64,000 nucleotides of DNA from NCBI GenBank assembly GCA_006384855.1, contig VCJN01002955.1:472501-536500 (forward strand), in the 5' to 3' direction. The notes beneath the pieces were generated by a model. That model searched no databases. It saw only the letters and a program-made list of their open reading frames with translations, and was not told the origin of the DNA. Shown in pieces: positions 54,263 through 61,274 of the stretch. Source of the stretch: Tetraselmis striata. Lineage: Eukaryota; Chlorophyta; Chlorodendrophyceae; Chlorodendrales; Chlorodendraceae. A program made the translations under genes and the position numbers. Positions within the stretch are counted from its first letter, which is position 1. Every line of letters starts with the position of its first letter.

Positions 54263-56413
54263 ATGAGTTTACAGACCATATCCTTTGGGAGCAAAGGCGA
54301 CCTCGCGCTGTCTTTTCCCGAGGTCCTGGGGTCCATCGCTTTGTTTGAGAATCTAAGCACCAGTATCGGATACCAGGCGCTTGACGTTAACTTGCTGGGG
54401 ATCCTAAACAGCGTTTACGGGTACCAGGCGGTGGGTGCATCGACCGCCGTCTCGGGCGACGGGTTGTCCGCTTTTGGGACCCAGGCACTGTACTACAATC
54501 GGGGTTCGTTCAATTCCGCGGTCGGGGCTCGAGCGGGATACAGCAACGTCACCGGCTCCAACAACGTTCATGTCGGGTACACATCCGGCTTCCATAACGT
54601 GATCGGCAGTGATCAGACCTTTTTGGGGTACGCCTCGGGGATGAACACTCTAGGCCACAACAACGTTTTCGTGGGGAGTTTGGCGGGTTCCTCTGAGTCG
54701 ACCACGTCCAACAACATCGGTGTTGGATACAACGCGAACTCCACGGCGGGAAACGGTATCGCGATAGGTTCGGATGCGAATGTTCGGGGGGTTAACACGA
54801 TCGCTTTGGGAGAATCTGTTGAAGCTTCGGGGAGCAACTCGTTCGTCGTGGGTCCGCGCGTGACGAGCACGGGCTCGCAATCGCTAATTCTGATGCCCCG
54901 CCAGGACGGTTTGCCTTTCACATCAACCAGAAATGAAACTCTTAACATATACAACAGGGTTCTGGGGGAGCGCGAGATCACCGGAAACTACAAGGTATCG
55001 GTTCTGGGCGACCGGATCCTCCTGGATAACAGCTTCAACCGCGTCAACATGGACACCACGGGCATGAGTTTTTATTCGGATTCCGGAATAACGTATTTGA
55101 GTCCGGTGAACTACGTGAGCGACGTGAACTTCATGAGCGGGAGTGTAAACTTCTCGACTCCCAGCACTTTTCAGGAGGGCGTGACCTTCAACGGTCCTAC
55201 GACTCTTAACAACATCCAAAAGGCCACCGTCTCCAACTTGTTTGTCTCGGATATCGCCACGTTTTCCGGGTCCGCTCTTTTCGATTCCACCGTCTCCATG
55301 GTGGGCAACACGATCGCGACGAACCTAACCGCCACGGACGCCGATATCGGAACCGCGCATGTGAACAACCTAAGTGTCAGCTCGAACCTGTACGCGAACC
55401 TGTTGGACGCGGAGGATATCGACGCCGAAATAGCGTCCGTCGAAAAACTGACGGTCACCGAGGCGACGGATTTAAAGGGTGGTTTCACTCTCAACAATTG
55501 CGGAAGCGCCGCCGAGATCTCACACGACCTCAGTGTCGGAGGCCATCTGAGCGCAGACACTTTCAACTTGACGTCTGGTGAATTAACGGTTCCTCGCCTG
55601 GTGGTCACCGAGCGTATACTCATTGGAGATGTCTCGCTGAGCAACGTCGAACTGGAAAACGTCACCGGAGACTTCAGCGTAGCCGGCGTCATATTCGCGG
55701 ACAGCAATGTGGACGTGCGATCAAACATATGTTTCCGCAACTACCTCGACCCCGCCATGGAGAGTCGGTGGAACATAGGGTTAGACAATCCCGATATGTC
55801 GAACCCCCAGCTGGCGGACCTGGTGTTCGCATCGTCCGATGCTACGACCGTGCGCTTCACCCAGGATTTTGCTACGAGCGTTATGAACTTCACAGGGTCG
55901 CACACGGCGTCCCATACGATGACCGATGCCGGCCTGCGGGATTCTGTCGGTAAAATCGTGGTCTCTTCAGGTGTATACAACAGCCTGGACGGGGAGTCGA
56001 CCGTGACCGTGGACGAGGCGATTCCGGTCCTGGCGTTATCCGATAAACCGTACGACCCCGCGGTCTTCGGGGTCGTGTCTGCGGTTCAGGATGATATCGA
56101 GAACCACGTCTTTTGCCTTGGTAACATGAAATTCATAAAGAGCAAGAGGGATGTCGACACCAGGATCAGGGTCAACTCCGTGGGGGAGGGGTGTGTTCTG
56201 GTGTGTTCGGCCAACGGGCCGATTAGGAACGGAGACCTTATCGTATCGAGCGGAGTTCCCGGCTACGGCATGAGACAGGACGGGGATACCATTCGGAACT
56301 GCACGGTCGCCAAGGCGACACAGGATTGTGATTTCGAGGGCGGGGGGTTAACGCTGGTTCACAAAAAACATATTTATGCATACCGGCTCATCGGGTGTGT
56401 TTACAAGATGTGA
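54263..56413 (+). CDS. YadA-head-like fibre protein with C-terminal self-cleaving-type domain (716 aa)
   Basis: Residues 25-210 carry the NxxxGxxA-type head repeats of trimeric adhesins: YGYQAVGA, SAVGARAGY, NNVHVGYTSG, NNVFVGSLAG, NTIALGESVEA, a left-handed beta-roll fold. A beta-repeat shaft follows (SALFDSTVSMVGN ...). The C-terminal 120 residues read VFGVVSAVQDD ... RIRVNSVGEGCVLVCSANGPIRNGD ... DTIRNCTVAKATQDCDF, resembling the intramolecular chaperone/peptidase G2-like domain found at fibre ends in algal viruses and phages, which trims itself after trimer assembly. It is probably a trimeric virion fibre. Its stop is one base from the convergent gene. Confidence 0.78.
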   Translation: MSLQTISFGSKGDLALSFPEVLGSIALFENLSTSIGYQALDVNLLGILNSVYGYQAVGASTAVSGDGLSAFGTQALYYNRGSFNSAVGARAGYSNVTGSNNVHVGYTSGFHNVIGSDQTFLGYASGMNTLGHNNVFVGSLAGSSESTTSNNIGVGYNANSTAGNGIAIGSDANVRGVNTIALGESVEASGSNSFVVGPRVTSTGSQSLILMPRQDGLPFTSTRNETLNIYNRVLGEREITGNYKVSVLGDRILLDNSFNRVNMDTTGMSFYSDSGITYLSPVNYVSDVNFMSGSVNFSTPSTFQEGVTFNGPTTLNNIQKATVSNLFVSDIATFSGSALFDSTVSMVGNTIATNLTATDADIGTAHVNNLSVSSNLYANLLDAEDIDAEIASVEKLTVTEATDLKGGFTLNNCGSAAEISHDLSVGGHLSADTFNLTSGELTVPRLVVTERILIGDVSLSNVELENVTGDFSVAGVIFADSNVDVRSNICFRNYLDPAMESRWNIGLDNPDMSNPQLADLVFASSDATTVRFTQDFATSVMNFTGSHTASHTMTDAGLRDSVGKIVVSSGVYNSLDGESTVTVDEAIPVLALSDKPYDPAVFGVVSAVQDDIENHVFCLGNMKFIKSKRDVDTRIRVNSVGEGCVLVCSANGPIRNGDLIVSSGVPGYGMRQDGDTIRNCTVAKATQDCDFEGGGLTLVHKKHIYAYRLIGCVYKM

Positions 56414-56414
56414 A

Positions 56415-57287
56415 TCATTCGGATGTCGCAAATTCGATGCCGGAAGTGTTTCCCGGCCCGTCCTCCGCGACGCCGGCGACGTAGACCGTTTCGCCGCCCA
56501 GACCCGAGATAGTGTGCGCGGACGAGAACGTGGACGAGCCGGTGTTGAAGGAGTCGACAAGCTCGATCTCAACGGACCCGACGGGTGTCGACCCGGAGGC
56601 CCCGGTCCCGCCCTCGAGAGTCCACAAAAGCACGTCGGGCGCCGCGACGCCGGCGGGGGGCGAGGAGTACCACGCGAGATGGAGGCTGCGCAGGTCGCCG
56701 TCGATATCCTTCAGGGTGTACGAGACGGTCGCGTCGGGCCCGTTTTTCGCCACGTCCAAGGAAACTATCGTTGGCGCCGACCCGAAAGAGGCGGCGCTAA
56801 GATCCTTCGCGTCGCCGTTATGTTCCATCACCAAACTGGTACCGCTCTGCCGGTACTCGGTTACACTGGTTCCGTCCGGACTTAGGAGCCGGACTGAACC
56901 AGTGACGGAGAGCCCGTAGGGCGTAACTCGAAACTTGTTGCTACTTCGAACTTCGGATGAGTCGTCGGAAAATAAAACCTCGTCGTCTCCGAAACTCGAC
57001 CGACCGGTTCCGCCCTTCCCGGTCGAAACCAGTCCGAGCTTATCCATAAAGACCGACGAAGGTGCGATATGCGCCTCTTGAACATTGGATTCGCCCACAC
57101 CGGGCGTGTTAACGACGTTCAGTACCCGGGAACTGAGATCGTAACCGTTAAGTGTGACCTCGGAAAACTCGAGAGACGTCGCCTCGACGTGGTCTGTTAT
57201 CACGAGGCGCTCCGTAGACAAATCCGACTCGATGATTATCTTGCCGGACGTGTTTATCAACAGGTCCCCGGGTTTCGGAGTCGTCAT
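56415..57287 (-). CDS. Fibre-associated beta-rich protein (290 aa)
   Basis: The N-terminal 120 residues resemble tail-fibre segments (GDLLINTSGKIIIES, LGLVSTGKGGTGRSSF), and the C-terminal half is an FN3-like beta sandwich (APTIVSLDVAKNGPDATVSYTLKD ... VYVAGVAEDGPGN) like those in the 2268-residue protein. There is no signal peptide. It converges with the YadA-like gene, with stops one base apart. Probably another virion fibre component. Confidence 0.6.
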   Translation of the reverse strand: MTTPKPGDLLINTSGKIIIESDLSTERLVITDHVEATSLEFSEVTLNGYDLSSRVLNVVNTPGVGESNVQEAHIAPSSVFMDKLGLVSTGKGGTGRSSFGDDEVLFSDDSSEVRSSNKFRVTPYGLSVTGSVRLLSPDGTSVTEYRQSGTSLVMEHNGDAKDLSAASFGSAPTIVSLDVAKNGPDATVSYTLKDIDGDLRSLHLAWYSSPPAGVAAPDVLLWTLEGGTGASGSTPVGSVEIELVDSFNTGSSTFSSAHTISGLGGETVYVAGVAEDGPGNTSGIEFATSE

Positions 57288-57425
57288 TTCGATTTACAGG
57301 GATTTTCAGAAAATAATGCAACGCCGTAATGTTGCTGGACCTGAAAAATGTCGTGCTGTCGTGCCGTCGTGCTGTCGTGCTGTCGGACGGTTTTTTTCGT
57401 TTTTTTCGTTTTTTGGGCTTACCGG

Positions 57426-57872
57426 TCACCGGACCACGTAGACCCGCATTGGAACGTCGGTTACCGACTGTTTTTTGACCGCCATGTACACCATTATCCC
57501 CAGAACCAACACCACGTTCAGAACCCACATAGACGCGACTGTCAGGGGCCACACGAACGAAAAGGTTTCGCGCCAGTCCTTGGAGCACTCGCAGGTGGCG
57601 TTTCGGAGGTCAACCACATACGCCAGCATGGTGATTAGAACAAAGGACGAAACAAGGTCGTAGATCGTGTACATGATCATCTTCCAGTCGCGAGACTTCA
57701 GGAGAACTGCGGTCACGCCCAGAGCGACGGTGACGGGAATGCTGTATTTGAGAGCCTCTCGTTTCCAGTCTTTGGAACATTTACAGGTTCGTTTCTCCAG
57801 GTCGTAAATCCACGAGAACATGATGGAGTTCACAAGAAGGGTCATCGCGACGAATACCAGGTCACCGATCAT
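57426..57872 (-). CDS. Four-helix membrane protein with internal duplication (148 aa)
   Basis: Two halves repeat the same plan: membrane helix, then DLEKRTCKCSKDW or DLRNATCECSKDW, a short charged stretch, and a second helix beginning IPVTVA or WPLTVA. The paired Cys motif CxCSKDW on loops between helices could form disulfides or bind metal. I recall similar small membrane proteins in algal giant viruses but no function. It starts 23 bp from the eIF1A gene on the same strand. Confidence 0.7.
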   Translation of the reverse strand: MIGDLVFVAMTLLVNSIMFSWIYDLEKRTCKCSKDWKREALKYSIPVTVALGVTAVLLKSRDWKMIMYTIYDLVSSFVLITMLAYVVDLRNATCECSKDWRETFSFVWPLTVASMWVLNVVLVLGIMVYMAVKKQSVTDVPMRVYVVR

Positions 57873-57895
57873 TTTGTTTACAGTACAAACATAAA

Positions 57896-58333
57896 CTATA
57901 TCGCGTCGATGTCCTCTTCATCACCAAATGCGAAGTAGTCCAACGTTTCGGTGGTGTCTTCCACGTCTTCGCCGTCGGTTGCCACGTAGAACTTCATGAG
58001 ACTTTCGGGTATCTGTTTCATGGACGACAGCCTTATCACTTCGGCTGACGTGTACTTGTGTACGATATCGGCTTTGGCGTCCTCGTAGTCGCGGAGGGTT
58101 ACGAGGACGATGTCGCCCCTCCGGACCCACACGCGCCTTCTCATGCTTCCGCGTAGAACACCCATGCGTTCCGTGTTGTCGTCGCACAGGACCCGGAAAT
58201 GCCCCCCCCCGTTGTTTTCTTTGACGAAGGCGTACGAGGAGAAGTCGTCCGAGAATACGAGCTCGTTGGGTTTCCCGGACGTTGATTTGGCCTTTCTGCG
58301 GCCTTTCCCGCCGGGTCCGCGCTGTTTCCCCAT
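57896..58333 (-). CDS. Translation initiation factor eIF1A
   Basis: ATG 58333 gives 145 residues, the usual eIF1A length. It has the basic N-terminal tail (GPGGKGRRKAK), ELVFSDDFSSYAFV, the OB-fold core (FRVLCDDNTERMGVLRG, RVWVRRGDIVLVTLRDYEDAKADIVHKY) and an acidic C-terminal tail ending DEEDIDAI, as in cellular eIF1A. The factor helps the 40S subunit bind initiator tRNA and scan to the start codon. Viral copies are known in some giant viruses of amoebae and algae. The spacer to the gene at 58514 is a shared divergent promoter with cact repeats. Confidence 0.93.
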   Translation of the reverse strand: MGKQRGPGGKGRRKAKSTSGKPNELVFSDDFSSYAFVKENNGGGHFRVLCDDNTERMGVLRGSMRRRVWVRRGDIVLVTLRDYEDAKADIVHKYTSAEVIRLSSMKQIPESLMKFYVATDGEDVEDTTETLDYFAFGDEEDIDAI

Positions 58334-58392
58334 GGTGCACTCTTGCCCTCCCGGGCGATTTTGAATATCGCTTACGCGGTTTTGTTGGAAAC

Positions 58393-58458
58393 CCCCCACT
58401 CCACTCCACTCCACTCCACTCCACTGTACTCCACTCCACTCCACTGTACTCCACTCAA
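58393..58458. repeat. ccact/ccactgta tandem repeat in divergent promoter
   Basis: About twelve copies of the pentamer ccact (with occasional gta insertions) lie between the eIF1A gene and the gene at 58514. Confidence 0.9.
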
Positions 58459-58513
58459 CTCAACCGATTTCCTCCCGGTCCCCTTCAGACACCAACTGTG
58501 AGCAACACGCGTC

Positions 58514-59269
58514 ATGGCGAACCAAGGCCAAGGCTCGTTCCAGCTCCGGGTGGCGTTCTCCGCCCGGCGGAGCTGGGCCGATGAGGAGGAGGACCTTCGG
58601 CGGCTCGAGACCCTCGAGGGAGATCTGTGGACGTCCAAGAACGGGAAGCTTGTTCGCGTGACGAAGGAGGAGCTCATTGAAAAACACCACAAGATCCACA
58701 CCGAGTCCGTTTACCAGGCCTGGGCTTCAGGGAAGGACGCCGATTTGGCTGAACGGATCTTGCAGCCCCTGTACTACGTCAACCGCGTTTTCGGCGAGGC
58801 CATGGAAGCCTTTGACAAGAAGGCGGACAAGATCGCCGAGGACATGCGCAAGAACGTCTACCGCGTGTGCAAAGTGGACGACCGCCAGTGCTTCGCCTCC
58901 TACAAGGTTCACGAGAAGGCTATGATGTCGTTCTGTGCGGAGTTTCAGAAAATTTGCAACACCTCCATGAAGATGCGCATGTTCCCGAGGGAGGACCCCG
59001 CGCCTGTGATGGAGAACCTGGCCAACCTCTCCAAGTGGGAGCTTCTGCACCGGTTCAAGGGGCTGTGCGCCAACCCGAAGAGGTCCAAGGAGGCCCGGAG
59101 GCTACGGGACGCGTGTCACGATGCAGCACACGAATTCTATGCGACCACCGCGGGCGCGCTGATGTTGGCGGAGCAACACGTCGTGCGGACCCACAGGGCG
59201 CTGATCGAATACAAGATAGACTTCGACCAGAGGAACCCGGATGTTGCGGCGCTCATGAAAGATGTGTGA
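58514..59269 (+). CDS. Hypothetical helical protein (251 aa)
   Basis: A soluble, almost entirely helical protein with many Lys/Glu/Ala, starting at ATG 58514. It has scattered Cys and His (CKVDDRQC, CNTSMKM, CHDAAHEF) without a clear metal motif. No family is recognised. It precedes the small membrane gene at 59350 on the same strand. Confidence 0.6.
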   Translation: MANQGQGSFQLRVAFSARRSWADEEEDLRRLETLEGDLWTSKNGKLVRVTKEELIEKHHKIHTESVYQAWASGKDADLAERILQPLYYVNRVFGEAMEAFDKKADKIAEDMRKNVYRVCKVDDRQCFASYKVHEKAMMSFCAEFQKICNTSMKMRMFPREDPAPVMENLANLSKWELLHRFKGLCANPKRSKEARRLRDACHDAAHEFYATTAGALMLAEQHVVRTHRALIEYKIDFDQRNPDVAALMKDV

Positions 59270-59349
59270 AACAATCATGTGTGTGCTGTAAAAATGTTCT
59301 GGGAACTCCAATTATACCAAAAGTTTTTGTGATCATAAACGAAAGAGTC

Positions 59350-59646
59350 ATGGGTCTGGTTGAGGCGCTTGCAGTCTCCTCGATTATCGCGGGCGCGTTT
59401 TACATTATGAACCAGGAAAAGGCTAAGGCCAACGGGGCAACCAAGAAACTAAGGTCTTCCGCTGTGTCCCTTTTCGTGGTGGTGGGGGCCGTCATGCTAC
59501 TGACATCCTTCTTCATGAGTGGTTCGAATCAGAACAAGGTGGCCGGAGGAGGCGATTTCCGTGACTACCAAACTGGCGGAAGCCTTGGTGGGACTCCGGT
59601 AGACGTCGCGGTGAGGCAGATAAGCATGGAAGAGCCGTATTGGTGA
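59350..59646 (+). CDS. Small two-pass membrane protein (98 aa)
   Basis: ATG 59350 is chosen because the frame upstream overlaps the preceding gene out of phase. Two hydrophobic helices (about residues 3-20 and 38-56) flank a charged KAKANGATKK loop, followed by a Gly/Ser-rich tail. The plan resembles the 85-residue protein at 18175. Its stop is 20 bp from the convergent gene. Confidence 0.62.
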   Translation: MGLVEALAVSSIIAGAFYIMNQEKAKANGATKKLRSSAVSLFVVVGAVMLLTSFFMSGSNQNKVAGGGDFRDYQTGGSLGGTPVDVAVRQISMEEPYW

Positions 59647-59666
59647 TCGTCAGAAGGGGTCGTTGG

Positions 59667-61214
59667 TCAAACCTCCTGGTCCTCACCGCTTGTAATGCTA
59701 GCTTCATCGCATACCAACGCACCTTCTTCGTGTTCGTCTGAACTGTACTCGGCCGTGGTAAGCGTTATTTCCGTTTCGGCGTCGCTGTCGGAGAACGGCT
59801 CGTAGCTAAGACGAGATACGGTATCCATTCTCTTCTTATAGCGAGTTTCCCATTCGCCCGAACCTCTTTCCTGGCAGACCAAAGACAAACTGGAGGAAGT
59901 TAAGAGGCGGTTTTTTTTTTTCAACACCATCGAGTCGGGGATATCGATGATGACGTGGTCTGGTCCGGGATCGGGAAGGTTGTGGCGTACCGGGTCTTCG
60001 GACTCCGCGGGCTCTGCGGGCTCTGCGGGCTCTGCGGGCTCCGCGGGATCGGGAAGGTTGTGGCCGGCCTGGTCTTCGGAATCCCTGGGCTCGGGAAGGT
60101 TGTGGCGGGCCGGTTCTTCGAGGTCTTCGGAATCAATGGGATTGGGACGGTTGTACCGGGCCGGTTCTTCGAGGTCCTCGGACTCCGCGGGATCGGGAAG
60201 GTTGTAGCGGACGGGGTCTCCGGGGTTGTCGGGCTGGCCTCCATTTTGCGAGGGTGGCGTCGGACTTGACGTCGACGGGTCTCCAAAAATGGTGTCATCG
60301 GGGCCGAAGGGAGGCGAGGTGGTCCCGACCGGGTTGTACACACCCCCAGTGTTTTGAAACTCGGGGACCTCGGGCGGAACCGTTCCTCTGATCCTGTCAC
60401 CGGCGCCGGCGCCGGCGTCGTTCTCGTCGTTCTCGTCGTTCTGGTTGGTATCGTCGCTACCGTCGTTCTGGTTGGTATCGTCGCTACCGTCGTTCTCGTC
60501 GCTACCGTCGCTACCGTCGCTACCCTCGTTATCGACGTCGGCGTTACCGTGGTCGCTGTCGCGGCAGTCGCGGCAGTCGCGGTTGTTGCCTTCGCGTTCG
60601 CGTTCGCCATCGCCATCGCCATCGCCATCGCCATCGCCATCGCCATCGCCATCGCCATCGCCATCGCCATCGCCGCCCACGCTCTCCGCGTCCTCGCCCG
60701 CCCCGTCCTCGTCCCCGTCCCCGTCCTCGGGCTCCGAGTCGGAGAGCACGGGGACGATATCCAGGAGCGTCTTGTCGATCGCGGCGTGTATGACCTCCTT
60801 GACCTGGTCTCTGTTCTTTCGCCTCGTGAAGGTATCCACGTTGTGATACATGAGAGAAGGGTAGCGATACATCTCGCGCGACACCTCGACGAGACACATC
60901 TGGTAGAACGCAACAGGGTCGGGGGTTTCTTCCATGGCATACTTTACACGGTCGGACGAAAACGCCGCCTTGACGGTGCTACGTATGTTCAACGAAATTA
61001 GTTTCTCGTATTTTGCCTCGAACCGGACGGCTCTATCGAACTCGGCCTGCTGTTTTGCGGGCGTCCACTTGTGGACCTGAGCCACGGCTTGTTGGAACTC
61101 TCGGAGAACCATCTTCGGGTTGGTGTTCTTGCGCAGGACGAGGTTGTATATGTCCGAAAACACGCGGTGGATAATAGCCACGGAGGACTTCAAAAACTTC
61201 TCTTCGGCCTTCAT
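59667..61214 (-). CDS. Conserved giant-virus protein with acidic low-complexity tail (515 aa)
   Basis: The first 170 residues form a helical domain with DPVAFYQMCLVEVSREMYRYPSLMYH, a signature I recall in a family of Imitervirales and algal-virus proteins, placed near a Lys/Arg-rich start. From about residue 175 comes a low-complexity region: a Gly-Asp run encoded by catcgc repeats (60605-60672), Asn/Asp/Gly-rich units, then Glu/Pro repeats near LPDPAESED, and an acidic C-terminus. Function is unknown; the acidic tail suggests binding to basic partners. It is next to the capping enzyme gene on the same strand. Confidence 0.65.
   Translation of the reverse strand: MKAEEKFLKSSVAIIHRVFSDIYNLVLRKNTNPKMVLREFQQAVAQVHKWTPAKQQAEFDRAVRFEAKYEKLISLNIRSTVKAAFSSDRVKYAMEETPDPVAFYQMCLVEVSREMYRYPSLMYHNVDTFTRRKNRDQVKEVIHAAIDKTLLDIVPVLSDSEPEDGDGDEDGAGEDAESVGGDGDGDGDGDGDGDGDGDGDGDGEREREGNNRDCRDCRDSDHGNADVDNEGSDGSDGSDENDGSDDTNQNDGSDDTNQNDENDENDAGAGAGDRIRGTVPPEVPEFQNTGGVYNPVGTTSPPFGPDDTIFGDPSTSSPTPPSQNGGQPDNPGDPVRYNLPDPAESEDLEEPARYNRPNPIDSEDLEEPARHNLPEPRDSEDQAGHNLPDPAEPAEPAEPAEPAESEDPVRHNLPDPGPDHVIIDIPDSMVLKKKNRLLTSSSLSLVCQERGSGEWETRYKKRMDTVSRLSYEPFSDSDAETEITLTTAEYSSDEHEEGALVCDEASITSGEDQEV
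60605..60672. repeat. Hexanucleotide gccatc microsatellite in coding DNA
   Basis: About eleven copies of gccatc encode an alternating Gly-Asp run in the acidic tail of the 515-residue protein. Confidence 0.9.
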
Positions 61215-61274
61215 TGGGATTTACGGGTTTAAAAAATACCACATGTATTTTTTTGGCGAAAACGTTCGTGCTCG

